Positions 42,333-53,601 of a stretch of 64,000 nucleotides of DNA are shown here, one piece after another. The position numbers were made by a program, and so were the translations under genes. The DNA comes from Cercophora sp. LCS_1 (taxonomy: Eukaryota; Ascomycota; Sordariomycetes; Sordariales; Lasiosphaeriaceae), in NCBI GenBank assembly GCA_036250225.1, contig JAPZLL010000017.1:434001-498000 (forward strand), read 5' to 3'. The notes under the pieces are model-generated. The model ran no database searches. It was not told the origin of the DNA and worked only from the letters and a program-made list of their open reading frames with translations. The stretch's first letter is position 1. Each line of letters opens with the position of its first letter.

Positions 42333-42438
42333 GAAGCACTGATGCGATTGTATGCCGTTGGGTAACAAGGGTCAACAAACGTTGGGGTGGCCTCACGACC
42401 AAGGCATGTATTAGAGCTATAAATCTGGGCTATGGGTA

Positions 42439-43720
42439 TCAACCTGACAACGCCTCCATCGACTGCTTTGTGTGTTCCAACACTGTCTTGATCGCAACAT
42501 CCAGACCCTCGGTACTGAGAACACTCTGGGCCCAGGCCGTCATCTTCTGGGCCAATACCTTCTTGTCGTCTGTCTTCTCCATGGCCGCCCGCAACCTTGC
42601 CAGAGACTCCCGCAGCGCCTTGGGGAACTCGGCTGTCTGTACCCCTGCGCCAACAAGCGGTTGTCGGACCTGGCAGCCGCATGTCTCCGGGCTGTTGGGA
42701 TACAGCTCTTCCAACGCAGCGACAACGTGCTGAAGAATCTTGCCCTGGCAAGAAACATTGGTAAACTTCGCAAAGACGTCGAAGAACTCCTCGGCAGCCG
42801 GCGCTCCAAAGAACTTTTGCTTCTCCGCGATATCGAAGATGGCCATTGGTATCGCACCGTTGAGCGCTGGGCTCTGTTCCAGCTTTTTTGTAGCCTCCTC
42901 GTCAAACACCTTTGGCTTCATCTTGCCGCCGTTAGCATCCGGGTCGGGCAAGATCAGTCCGTCTTCCTCTTCCTCATCGCTGTCCGAGTCAAACTCGATC
43001 ATATCCGCGCTCTGGTCGGTCGTCTCGGTCGCCTTGATAGCCTCCATAACGTTGACGCCATTCCTGACCCCGTTCCCAGCCTTCTTAGCCTCCACCCTGG
43101 CCAGCCACTCCATCTCACACCGCGCATACTCCAACCAAAGCGTCGACTCTCCCGTGCAGAACCGACACCCGCGGAGGAAATGCGCCCTCGCCCGTTCCAT
43201 ATCTCCGCTTTGCGCGGCCCTCCTGCCGGCCATAATCCACAACCCAGCATTGGAGGGGTGGAGGCGCAACGCGCGTGTCACGATCTTGCGCCACCGCTTG
43301 GAGGCCTTGGCCTCAGCGGCGAACTGGAGGTAAGCGACCCATAATGGGATGCACCCAGGGTGCTTGAGGACGGCGCGCTCAAAGATGCCAAAGGTACGGG
43401 CTTGACTGGCGTGTGAGTTGGAGTTGCGGATGTTGAGGCGGCGGCAGCGCTTGGCACGGAGGCGATCGAGGGAGCGCTCCCATTCGACGTAGGCCAGGAA
43501 TTCGGCTGGTTTGCAGCCGGGGGCAAGGACGAGGTGTTCGAAGTCGGAGCGCTTGGTTACGAGGGACTTGATTTCGTCCTGTAGGAGCTTGGTAAGAGCG
43601 GAAACAGGAATTGGAGAGAGGGGAACCCACCTTGTTGAAGATTTCCTTTTCCTCGAATTCCCGCAGCTGTGGTGCCGCGCGTTCGAGGTAGAAGCGGGCT
43701 TTGTCTGAGACGCCGGACAT
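42439..43720 (-). CDS. UTP6: U3 snoRNA-associated protein 6, SSU processome
   Basis: Exons are 43720-43631 and 43578-42439, with a 52-bp intron from GTGGGT to CTACAG. An alternative acceptor nine bases upstream would add three residues. The 409-residue protein has the Utp6 N-terminal domain (ARFYLERAAPQLREFEEKEI, KRSDFEHLVLAPG) and HAT repeats (FLAYVEWERSLDRLRAKR; IFERAVLKHPGCIPLWVAYL; RALRLHPSNAGLWIMAGRRA). A DSDSDEEEE acidic patch and a helical C terminus follow. Utp6 belongs to the UtpB subcomplex needed for 18S rRNA processing in the nucleolus. It converges with the EVE-domain gene (106 bp apart) and is divergent from CWH43. Confidence 0.93.
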
Positions 43721-44177
43721 GGTGATTGCGGTGGTGGTGAGTGCTTCTTCTCGAAGCTCGAGCGTCGAGCAATTGGCCGCCGTTTGAACTTTGGAGGTGA
43801 GTTGGGACAGAAACTTTTTAGTGGGGCCGCTCACCGTTCACCGTTCACCGAGACGGGAGCACTGACATTGGCCCGCCGTCAGCAGGGAGAACCCCAATTG
43901 AGACAAGGGGGTCAGGGGGGTTCTTGGCTTCGGCGCGCAACCTCGGGCGATTCGACGCGAATGTGGATTTCTTTTCTTATGGTTTCTTGGAAGCACCGAA
44001 GCATCCGTCAACCCTCGACGTGTTGTCTCTTTGCATTTTTGCATCCAGACTTTTGCATCTTTTCGCCGCTCCTTTCCGTCTCCCTTTTTATTCCTAGTTT
44101 CTTGCGATTGAGTGCTATGCTTGCCCGCGATTAAGCGAAGCAGAGAGAGGTCGGCGCGCGCAACCCCATCATAAACG
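43721..44177. promoter_or_regulatory. bidirectional promoter region, UTP6 / CWH43
   Basis: The 457-bp gap between the divergent starts is CT-rich towards the CWH43 side. No protein-coding signal is seen; promoter role is inferred from layout. Confidence 0.45.
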
Positions 44178-47100
44178 ATGGCGTCCAAATACAAGGACAA
44201 GGATGCTGGCGTCGTGCTGTCGTTCAGCGGCAAATGGATCAGCTGGACCCATACCGCCGCCGCCTATACCGCCTTCTTGAGCGCGCTCATCATCGGCGTT
44301 GCGCTGCATTACAAGAAGATTGTGCAGAACGAGTGGTATGGCTTTCCGGAGGAGTGGTTTCCCTCGGTGTCAGCCACCATTGGCGACAGATATCCTGAGC
44401 GCTCAATTTTTATGCTCTTTATTGCGATTACCTCTGGTGCGCATCCAATCTCCTGACCATCGGTGTCTACTCGCTGACTTTGGTTCTTGCAGGTCCTCGA
44501 TTTGCCCTCGTCGGACTCTGGTACCTCCTCACCGCGAAGCCCGGGCGGACTCTTCCCAAGGCGATCGCGATCTCCGGCGTCATCCGAACATTGACCTGCG
44601 GAGGATGGACTTATATCACGTCGACCGATGACCATGACTGGCATGATATTTTGATGATTTCATACATTGTGTTCACGATCCCCTGGACGGTTGGCTGCCT
44701 GGTCTTGAGCCCGCCGAACGCCAAGGCGATCAAATACAGGAAATACTTGGCTGGATCCTTCTTCGGCACCCTCGTGCCCTTGGTCTACTTCTTCATCCAG
44801 CACAAGGTGCACCGCGTTGCGGGAGGTAAGCGCGCAAGGCGCATTGGAAAGCCGTTGGTGCTGACTTGTCGCAGCTTACACCATCTACGCCTTTTTCGAG
44901 TGGTCTCTTGTCCTTTTGGATGTGGGCTTCGACGCCGTTACAGCCCTCGACTTTGACACATTCGAGTTGGTTGTCCGGGATGTCAAGGGAGCGAGCAAGG
45001 GGTACGTGCAATGGCTTCCAAAATAGTTCCGCCCTCCGGGGTTGGGGCTTGTACATATCGCGGAATAATGGTTCAATGAATTGCGAGAATATGTTCTAAA
45101 TGTTGTCATAGCGTCAACAAGTCCTCTGTGCCCACCGCTGTCCTCGAGAAAGAGTAAGCATCAGTTCCGCTCCCGAGCCGTCGGGAAGATACTGATTGAT
45201 GAAACAGAAAAGAGAGGGCCACAGCAGGAGTATTCGCCGCCGGGTTTCACCTGAGCGACGCACTTGACATTGCGGCTGATGTCTACCATGGGGTACGGTA
45301 CAAGGCTACACAATCCGGACTTTACACTAATATGGCGCCAGTTTGTCTTTTGGTCCATCCTCACCAGCTTGGGAGTTGTCATTTGGTACTTTCCCCTCTG
45401 GCACATGGGCATCTCGGGCTACGAAGCCCTTGTCATGTCCACCGTCAGCCCTGCCCTTCTTGGAATTCGCCCTCTTAAGTCGCTGGTCATCAAGAACCAG
45501 CGCATCTGCCATCTTCTCTCGCTGGCTGGTCTGTTGGCCTACCTGGTCAAGGGACCTGAGGCTCGTCTGTTCACCGTCGGCTTTGGTGTCTGGATGGGAT
45601 GTCTCTCGTGGGCTGCAACCTTTTACTCGGACTCTGTCCACCCTGCGAAGCTCGAGGCTCGCATTCTCGCCTTCGGCGCCGGTCTGCTCATGTCTTCGGT
45701 TGCCAAGTTCGCCTGGTACACCAATAACCCTATCTGGCCCATCATGCACGCCGAGAACGGCGGGTGGAATGGCACTGGCTTGTTCCTTGCCGTTCTCGCG
45801 GCTCTTCGCTTCACCCGCAGGGCCCCTCTCCAGAGCGGCGATAACGGCGAGAAGAGCGGCTCGGCTCTTCTTGCTGCTCTCGGCCTCGGCGGCCTCATGT
45901 TCGGTCTGCACTCGCTGCTGTCCGACACCAGCACCATGATCCTCTGGGTCTGGGACGGGTACCCGATCCGCGGTCCCGTCTCTAATGTGCACGCGTATCA
46001 CACCATCGCTGCCATGACCGGTGGTCTCATCCTGGGTGTCTACAAGCCTGGACTTGTGTCAACCTGGACTGCGTTCGGTGTTGGTTCCATCGGCGCCGCC
46101 GTGCTTACGCTCTACCAGGAGTGGTTCGGCTACTATGGCGCTCTCACCCTGGCCACCTACCTCATGGCCGTGTCCGTTCCCCTGATTGGCAATGCCGCGA
46201 AGAAGAGGCCTGGTCTCACCTTTGGTCTCGGTTTGTTTGTCTACAACCTCCTCGTCCTCTTCCATGTCTGGGTGGTTGCATATGCCTTCGTCCCTGGCGG
46301 TCCCCTTGTCCGCGAGCACACCGATTGGATCATGGTCACGATGATGGTCCTCATTGGTGCCGGCGTCTTCGATCTCGTCTCCCAGAACGCGAGCCGCAAG
46401 AAGGTCAGTGCCAAGCGACGCGCTGGCTCGACCGGCCACAGGAAGTACCACCTCGGTACCCTGGGCCTGCTGAACGTCTTCTTCCTCTGCGCCAACTTCC
46501 TGCGCTTCCCCACGAATGACTACAAGCCCTACCATGCCGATGAGAAGTTGTTCACAGCTGGTATCTGGACCATCCACTTCTCGCTCGACAACGACATGTG
46601 GTCGTCCGAGTATCGCATGCGCGACCTGATCAAGGAGATGGAAGTTGACGTCATTGGCCTTCTCGAGTCGGATCTCCAGCGCATCATCATGGGCAACCGT
46701 GACACGACTCAGTTCCTTGCCGAAGACCTCGGCATGTATGTCGACTACGGCCCGGGCCCCAACAAGCACACTTGGGGCGCCGCTCTCCTCTCCAAATTCC
46801 CCATTGTCAACTCCACGCACCATCTCCTCCCCAGTCCTGTTGGCGAGCTGGCTCCTGCCATCCACGCCACCCTCGACATGTACGGCACCCTGGTCGATGT
46901 CTTTGTCTTCCACTCGGGCCAGGAGGAGGATCCCGAGGATCGTCGTCTCCAGTCCGAGTACCTCGCCAAGCTGATGGGCAGCACCAACCGCCCCAGCGTG
47001 TTGCTGTCGTACCTCGTGACAAGGCCTCTCGAGGGCAACTATAACACCTATGTGTCTGAGACCAGCGGTATGCATGATGTTGATCCTACCGATTGGGACC

Positions 47101-47381
47101 GTTGGTGCGAGTATATCCTCTTCAAGGGCCTGCGTCGCACCGGCTACGCCCGAGTGAGCCGTAGCACGATCACCGACACTGAGCTGCAGGTGGCCAAGTT
47201 CATTGTGCCCAGGTCGGAGGAGGAGAGCCATGTTGCTTGGACCGCTGGCGAGGAGTTGAGAAACAGGAGGGTGCATGAGCACGAGATTCCTGAGGGCTGG
47301 AGGTTCCCTGCCATGTTCAGGGACCAGGGTGTGCGGGATCACAGGTATCATGTCTTTGATGAACCGAGATATTTCGGTTAA
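44178..47381 (+). CDS. CWH43: Cwh43-type GPI-anchor lipid remodelling membrane protein
   Basis: Six exons: 44178-44436, 44493-44825, 44875-45001, 45112-45153, 45208-45292 and 45342-47381. Phases agree and give 961 residues, close to yeast Cwh43. The N-terminal third (about 1-265) is the PGAP2/Frag1-like multi-span domain. The middle is a second polytopic region (VIWYFPLWHMGISGYEALVM; HSLLSDTSTMILWVWDGYPI). The C-terminal roughly 280 residues resemble the endonuclease/phosphatase-like fold (DVIGLLESDLQRIIMGNRDT, VFHSGQEEDPEDRRLQSEYL). Yeast Cwh43 replaces diacylglycerol with ceramide in GPI anchors at the ER/Golgi and affects cell-wall integrity. Codon use in the last exon is strongly C/G-ending, suggesting good expression. 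The 3' end is 128 bp from the convergent HET gene. Confidence 0.95.
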
Positions 47382-47509
47382 GCATGGTGTTGAATGACGA
47401 GTGTCGGATCGAGACGTATAGTAAATGAGGTGAAGGGAAATGTTTGATGTGGATATTTCATTGCGTCGCTAGGTACTATCAATCTAATCTACAAAACCTC
47501 TACATTTCA

Positions 47510-49636
47510 TCACACAAGCGTGATTGCCCGCCTCACCATTTGAAACTCCTGAGTCAGGACGTCATCCAAGTCAGGTTCCACCGAGTCCTCCAGGCGACGC
47601 CACACGCGGATCAATAGCCGAAGGAAGCCAACTCGAACAAAACAATCGGACCCCTGAGGTTCCTCTCGAATCGCAAAGCCAAACAGAAGGAGCTCGCTCA
47701 CCCCTACAGACCCGCCGTCGCTCCTTCCGTCTTTGACACTCGTGGGCATCTTGCTAAATACCAGCAGCGACAGGTCCGTTTCGCCCTCTTCCCAAACATC
47801 AGGCACACAAACCACACGCCAATTCCCACTCCCGTGCGTTGCCTGGAATTCGCCACACCCCTCCTTGGAAGGCGGTTTCGCATGCCCGCAGGCCTTCCAC
47901 GTCTTGATTTTGAGCCGCAGAACTGATGATTCAAGGTTCACAGACGCACCCCGCACAGGACCAAACGGGTTCTCGGTGGTCCGAGTCCCAGGGTGCACGC
48001 CAACAAGACGGACCACACACCCAACGCCACGGAGGAAACTCCTATCGTCCAGCCCGAAACCTTCGTACTTGACCGGAACCGGAACAGATGCCCACGACCA
48101 CGAAGGCGCGTATTCCCGCCCAAACCGCGGCCGGTGTGCGGGCCCAGTCCCGTGAAGCGGAACAGCAACATCGACGGTCCACAGCATGGACAGCGGAAGT
48201 TCTGATTCCCAGTGTCCTGCGATGTAGCGGTCCCGCGGTGACCGCACGAGCTGGGACGACCGAGCCACGCCGGCGAGCGCAGGCAGTCTGTCCGTGTCGT
48301 GGGTGAGTTGGCGGGCCGTGAACCCCTCGACGTAGGACTTCCACTGCCTGGCGTGGCTTTTTGCCTTGGGGCGCCTTTTCGGTCGGGTCGCCATGCCTTG
48401 CTGGCATTCGCATGCTTCAGCCTCGCGACATTCCCAGAGCATCTCGCCTTCGCACAAGTGGATGATGCGGCGCGAGAGGATCCATTCCTGGAACGCCCAT
48501 CCGCGTTTGCGTAGGTGCTCGGTCCTGTCGTCGTCATCGATCCGGTGGATGTCACGACATGTGTAAGTGACCAGGTCGGTGGGCTTGTCAGGGAGACTGC
48601 AGATATTGGTTCGACGACCGTAATATGTTTCGGACGACGAGTTTTGGTGCCGGCTGCCCTTGAGACGGAGTTTTAGAGACGGAAATTGCCGGTTGGACAC
48701 CGTCTGGACTAAGCCTGCTCGGGAATCAGGTGCGCCGTCGGCTGAGATGGTCAGCCAGGCGTTCTGGTAGACGCGTGCCATTTTGGATGCCTCGGTCGCC
48801 CAGTCCGACAGGTCGTCTTGGATGATGCAGAGCGAATCGATCCAGATGTACAGGATGCCGAGGGCTCTGCAGAGCTGGATCGCGTCTGAAAACGTTGCGC
48901 CTAGGTTTTTCACCATAATGGTTCTTTTTCGCTCCTCGAGATTGGTTCTAGTTGTTATCGGGGGGTGATGCCCGCGGGCGCCCCAGCAGTGGCTCAAGGC
49001 TGCGTAGCGCCCGGTTTGTTTTTGGGCTGTCTCGCAGAGCCGGACTTGGTGTTCATGCACAGCGTCTATCTTGATCAGGCGGGTTGGGAGCTCCGGTTCT
49101 TGTTCTCGTCGGCACTCTTGGTGTTTCGACTCACACTCGTCCATCCACACGGAAATCAACGTTGCGATGCTGGTCATCGTGCACTGGGGCCCACCCAAGA
49201 GAGTTCGGGAAGGCTTGAGAGCTGGCCAAGGAATCAAAGGATGGGGCTCCTCGGGATTCATGCCCCATCTAGTCTCTCGATACAGTTGGAAGGTGGCGTT
49301 GAGAAGCAGGTAGGTGCCGCCGTGGTTGAACACCACAATTAGGCCGTCGCTGTCCCAGAGCGTGACTGTGGTCGACGACGCCTCGCTGAGAGCTAGGTCG
49401 CCCAGTGTCGTGCGAAGAAGCTTTATGATTGCTCGGCAGACGAGGCATCTTGAATTACTTTGCATGTCACGGATGTAGGTTCTATGGGATGGCTTGGCCG
49501 GGATCGGGCCGCCGCCATTGTTCCAGTGCTTTGCGTCCAGCCCACCACAGCCTGGACAGGCCCGAGCTACACGTGAAGACACGTCGGACGAAGCGGAACA
49601 GCTGTCTAAACGGCCTTTGAATCTTTTCAGCATCAT
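47510..49636 (-). CDS. full-length HET-domain protein (708 aa)
   Basis: A single-exon frame from ATG 49636. The N-terminal roughly 200 residues carry CxxC pairs (ARACPGCGG; CLVCRAI) usual in this HET subtype. The HET domain follows: YAALSHCWG (211-219), TFSDAIQLCRALGILYIWID (249-267) with SLCIIQDD, and TEASKMARVYQNAWLTISAD (281-300). The downstream RGWAFQEWILSRRIIHL block and the PSWSWASV motif are also present, so the architecture is intact. HET proteins control vegetative incompatibility and trigger cell death after fusion of unlike hyphae. This is the only complete HET gene in the window and contrasts with the three partial ones to the left. Confidence 0.9.
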   Translation of the reverse strand: MMLKRFKGRLDSCSASSDVSSRVARACPGCGGLDAKHWNNGGGPIPAKPSHRTYIRDMQSNSRCLVCRAIIKLLRTTLGDLALSEASSTTVTLWDSDGLIVVFNHGGTYLLLNATFQLYRETRWGMNPEEPHPLIPWPALKPSRTLLGGPQCTMTSIATLISVWMDECESKHQECRREQEPELPTRLIKIDAVHEHQVRLCETAQKQTGRYAALSHCWGARGHHPPITTRTNLEERKRTIMVKNLGATFSDAIQLCRALGILYIWIDSLCIIQDDLSDWATEASKMARVYQNAWLTISADGAPDSRAGLVQTVSNRQFPSLKLRLKGSRHQNSSSETYYGRRTNICSLPDKPTDLVTYTCRDIHRIDDDDRTEHLRKRGWAFQEWILSRRIIHLCEGEMLWECREAEACECQQGMATRPKRRPKAKSHARQWKSYVEGFTARQLTHDTDRLPALAGVARSSQLVRSPRDRYIAGHWESELPLSMLWTVDVAVPLHGTGPAHRPRFGREYAPSWSWASVPVPVKYEGFGLDDRSFLRGVGCVVRLVGVHPGTRTTENPFGPVRGASVNLESSVLRLKIKTWKACGHAKPPSKEGCGEFQATHGSGNWRVVCVPDVWEEGETDLSLLVFSKMPTSVKDGRSDGGSVGVSELLLFGFAIREEPQGSDCFVRVGFLRLLIRVWRRLEDSVEPDLDDVLTQEFQMVRRAITLV

Positions 49637-50474
49637 TCCTTCCAGCTAGATGTGCCCGTCAAACTATGTAAAAGTGGGATGGTTGGAGCAGTGGGAGACG
49701 GAGTGCTGTTGAGCCTTTTGCACACAGTAACGGTGACTCAAGCATGATTGTGGCATGAGAAGAACTGCTGCCTGCCCTGGTTTCAGTTGGTGTCCCTATT
49801 CCCAAATCGTGATGAGGCTTGGCGTTGACCAATCGACGCGGCGCTGGGCAAGCCTCATCCAGATGCGGGTAGCAGGGGTCATCACTTTGGAGTTCAGCCG
49901 TCGAGCACCTGGAGAGAGGCGCCATCAAAATCGGTGGCGTACCCCTTCAAGAATGATTGTGACCGAGTTTCGAGTACAGATTTAATAGAATCTTTAAGGT
50001 CAAGATAAATAGCATAAATATTGTGCTAGGAAGTGAGGTAAAGTTCGCAAATGGAAGAGGGATGGGTAATTTGAGGCTGCTGGCGGTATAACGTGGCAAT
50101 TGGGGAGCAAGCATTTTCTTTTTTTTTTTTTAAAAAAAAAAAAAAAATCCACGTCAAGCCCTAACCCTTCAACACTTTCCTTCCCCCCCCCCCCCCCCTT
50201 TAAGAGACAATGTTTGAGGATGTTGACTTGAGACCGGTGAACGCCCCATCATGCAGACGGAGATGGCCGTTGTTGACTCCATGGACCGTACCAAACCCGA
50301 GTTGGCAAGGGCCGTCAACGATGATGGTAACTACATTAAGCTCGGTTAAAAGAAACCATGAATACCGACTTCTCTGTTTATCAGTCTCTTTCCCCCCTTA
50401 ATGACAGGGTAAACAGCTCACGTACCAAAAAGGAAATCCAATACACTAAGCTACTAGGTGAATTTCACAAACGG
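49637..50474. other. intergenic with long homopolymer tracts
   Basis: It contains a T13A16 block (50119-50147) and a C16 run (50183-50198). No gene is seen. The left side is the HET promoter and the right end the terminator of the gene ending at 50475. Confidence 0.6.
50119..50198. repeat. T13A16 and C16 homopolymer tracts
   Basis: A T-run switches directly to an A-run (50119-50147), forming a perfect palindromic core. A C-run follows at 50183-50198. Such tracts exclude nucleosomes and are also prone to sequencing error. Confidence 0.9.
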
Positions 50475-51622
50475 TTATGCTCGTCGTGACCTGGCCAGCG
50501 GGACCTGGTTGGAAGCAGCCGAGGTGGTAACACCGGTTTCTCCAGCATAGTCCGGACCAGAAGGGAGCTTTCTGTTGGATTCGGCAACCCAACTCTCGTC
50601 CACCACTTCGCCCGTCTCCTCGCTCACAACTATGTTGAAGCAGTCATGTTAGCTGGGTAAGGACGGCAGGAAAGATGAAATGGAACACGTGCCCCGATAA
50701 CCAAATTCCTGGACAATTTGCAGGTTAGTGTATTTCTTTGCTTCATGTCCTTTGCATGTTCTTTTCTTGAAATGATTCGTGGCTGGTGAAGGGTTCATCC
50801 CTGGTAGGCTTTCAAGCGGGTGCGACTTGAACCTGAGGAAGCCTTGATTCTCAGGCCGGCCCAGATTGCATCGCAACACGCACCAGTCCCTGCCCAAGGT
50901 TGGGAAGGGAAAGATGTACTCTCGTGCCCTGACCAAGTTGGCGTCGACGGTTTTCATTGCGACAGTATCCTCTCGGTCTGTCCTGGCTCTCTTCCTTGAT
51001 GGCTGCGTTGCTGCGGAAAAGACTCCCCTGCCACGCTTGGCCTGAGGTAACATTAGCCTGCGGGTGAATATGATACAGGGTGAGGCCCGGGTCTTCATAC
51101 TACACGCTTCGACGGTCCTTGGTTGTTTGGCACCGGGGAGTTCTCATTGTCTGCCGTCAAAGTACCGCTCCGCCCGACAGGTGCAGGGCGGGGCTGATCA
51201 GGAACCGACGCGGCGATGGCCTGACCAAGATGTTGCGATCTCGGCGGTATCGGACTGGCTTGGGGTGAGGGAAAGGCTGGTGGTACGGTAGGTGCTGTAT
51301 TAACCAAAAGGGACCGTGGGGAACTATTTGTGAAGTGGGCGGCGATATCGCGGTAGGACGGCAGCGTCTCAGGTGCTAGACCCGCAGTGATGGTGCGAAT
51401 CGTGCTCTCACTCAACCTTGTGTTATAGATTGAGACGACCTTGCTCTGCGTATCTTGGGCAACCTGGAGGCTGTCGAGAATTTTCTTCCAGGCGTCTTTG
51501 ATGACGCGATCCTGTGTCTCGTATGGTTTCCGAAGCGCGGCCGTTAGTAGCTCTTTGGTGCCTTGTACAAGCTGCGCGTCCACGTCGGCCGCAAACTGCT
51601 GGTCTGCTTCTTCACTTGCCAT
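50475..51622 (-). CDS. hypothetical protein, three exons
   Basis: Exon 1 is 51622-51104 (start MASEEADQQFAADVDAQLVQ). A 62-bp intron (GTAGTA donor, GCTAATG branch, CCTCAG acceptor) leads to exon 2 from 51041. Exon 2 ends near 50690, and exon 3 (about 50640-50475) encodes VVSEETGEVVDESWVAESNR and stops at TAA. Exons 2 and 3 share a frame; a GCTAACATGAC branch region marks the intron, but its donor (GTTATC or GTGTTC) is uncertain. The N-terminal 75 residues are helical, followed by a Pro/Ser-rich linker. Exon 2 carries the ordered core: FPTLGRDWCVLRCNLGRPEN, QGFLRFKSHP and HFKKRTCKGHE. I do not recognise the family, but the Cys/His spacing hints at a small zinc-binding domain. Confidence 0.65.
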
Positions 51623-53376
51623 GCTTCCGAGTTGGGGGAGAAGGAGCAAAATGGACAGAACTTATGTCAAAGATAGTCATGGATTAGAACGGATTTCGAT
51701 CTAGGAAGCGGGATTTATGCCAAACGCTCTGCCTCCCCTTCTTCTTCTTGGTGACGGCCCCGCTTGCTCGAGACCCAAGGGTTCCAGAACCGAAGCTGCC
51801 CAATCGAAAAGAATGCCATCTGCAAGATGCATGCACACAACCAAGGTACACGCTGTGCAACCTGGACCACGGACATTGCCAACCGCCTTTTTCTCTTCCG
51901 GTCTTCTTCCCCTCACCAAGGTTGAAGGTAAATCTTTTCAGGACTCGACCATAATTGTGCACGACTTCCAGTACCTTCCACTATAGCCGAGTTTGTGTTG
52001 TTTTGAGCAAAATCCGCCTGTCTCTGCTACCAACAAGCACTCCAGGGTCAAGGACAAATCTAGAAAGTCTTCCACACTGTGAAGCCTGCAGCAGGCTCAC
52101 AGATGCGGGGCCGCACTGCGCCTCTCTGCCTATTGTATTCGCTGCCCCTGGCCCGGGTTGGGCCATCAAAGGTGGTGTGATCGGGAGCTGGCACGCGATT
52201 TGCGCTCGAGCGCTGCATCGAGGCCTACGGCCGCGTCAGCAAAGAGGTTGGGGCTTGGGTTGGTGGAAAAAACACGAGAGAGTTTTTGAGAGGAGCACGG
52301 AAAGCGGGAATTTTATTCAAGGGGTCATGTGATATGCCTGAGTGAAACACGGCATTTACTCCTGGAGGTATACGCCCGTCACCGAGGCTGGTGTTGCGCC
52401 TGAAAATTCGCCACAGGAGAAAAGAGCAAGTCATTACGTATATTTCAGCCTGATAATCTGAGACAAATATGGGCACATAGAGTCTCCATTTTCATTATTC
52501 GCCCTCCTGAGCTGGGGTGAGCTTGAGCTTTCCTCGATGGTTCCCTGAACTAAGGTGATCACATTCATGGCCGCTACACAACCTAAGGTAAGCGGGTGTG
52601 AGCCATGCTTTGGGCCATCTCTAGGTCCTGAGCCCGGTTCTTGGCCACTAAGTCGACATTAACTTATCCTGATTTTGGGCACCAATCTCTTTTCAGGCAG
52701 TGATCAGAGTTCTCAACTAGCGACTGGTCGTAGGGCCTTCCGGGTCATTGTACTTCTGGTGCAAAGTCCTTGACGCGGGGATACCTCGGACCGTGCCGGT
52801 CCCCTCACAGGTGAGCAAATCCTGAGCAGGGACTGAGCCGAGCCTGAGCCAGGGTGAGCAAAAAGATGCGAAAAAGGGAATTTTGTGTGCCCAGATTCGT
52901 TGTACACTTCAAGAAAAGAACCGAAGACGAAAACAGGCCATTTGGACCACCTTGAGATGTTGAATCGTCAGTATTGGAACCCACACATGTTATGTTTGAT
53001 TGCCTCCCGAAGAGGCGTTTACAGGACCCAAGATGCCGCCAATTTTCGCTGTCACCATTTGAGTCGGGCACCTGGCAAACCAAAGGGATTGTTCTATATT
53101 GCGCAACGGGCGCGTCTTTCATTGTCAAGCAAAACACAATGAATTGTTTCGTCGGTTAGCTCAGGCACAAAGGGCAATGCAGCGACACAGAGTGCCCAAG
53201 AACTTTCTACAAGCCAACAAGTCACAGCATCTCTTTGTCTGTTATTTCAGAGCCTTGGAAACCCCCTCACAATGTACTAGGGTGTCCCCGGGTACATAAA
53301 CACAAGCCCATCCCACATCGAGTCACATAACCACCATCACGCACTAGGTGACCTTAACACACGTCACCTGTAAACA
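51623..53376. other. intergenic with old repeat remnants
   Basis: No coding region is supported. A dispersed repeat at 52446-52555 is listed separately. Repeated GAGC-type motifs (TGAGC, CCTGAGC) recur between 52500 and 52860, suggesting decayed transposon DNA. The left edge includes the promoter of the gene starting at 51622. Confidence 0.45.
52446..52555 (+). repeat. dispersed repeat (partner 14411-14520)
   Basis: CAGCCTGATAATCTGAGACA, then AATATGGGCA, differs from the partner mainly by C/T and G/A changes. Both copies share downstream GAGCTTTCC and TTCCCT blocks. Transition bias is what repeat-induced point mutation would leave. Confidence 0.55.
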
Positions 53377-53601
53377 ATGGATCCTGTGCGCGTTGAAATA
53401 CACCGCTACGAATCATTTCCACCTCCCCGAATTAGACGTCGTTGCCCGGTTGTTGACACGGACAGTTTACAACGGGCAAGAGACGATAGAAACGAAGGGG
53501 AACGAGAGACACGCCCGACTACTTGGTTTTTAAAAATCATCTTTTGGCTGTGTGGTGCTGTCCTGGTGGGACTTCTACTTGGGGGAGTTCACAAAGCGTA
53601 A
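53377..53601 (+). CDS. possible small tail-anchored membrane protein (74 aa)
   Basis: ATG 53377 has A at -3 (AAACAATGG). The first 48 residues are charged and Arg-rich (RRRCPVVDTDSLQRARDDR). A single hydrophobic helix near the C terminus (WFLKIIFWLCGAVLVGLLLG) contains small-residue spacing (GxxxG-like GLLLGG) and is followed only by VHKA. This is the layout of a tail-anchored protein. No homologue is recognised. It stands alone in a 2.8-kb gap, and coding status rests only on start context and the membrane helix, so it could be a chance frame. Confidence 0.35.
   Translation: MDPVRVEIHRYESFPPPRIRRRCPVVDTDSLQRARDDRNEGERETRPTTWFLKIIFWLCGAVLVGLLLGGVHKA

Noticed and set aside
46059..47351. 430-codon open frame antisense to CWH43
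   Set aside because: A shadow of strongly C/G-ending codon use in the CWH43 last exon; no domain and no splice signals.
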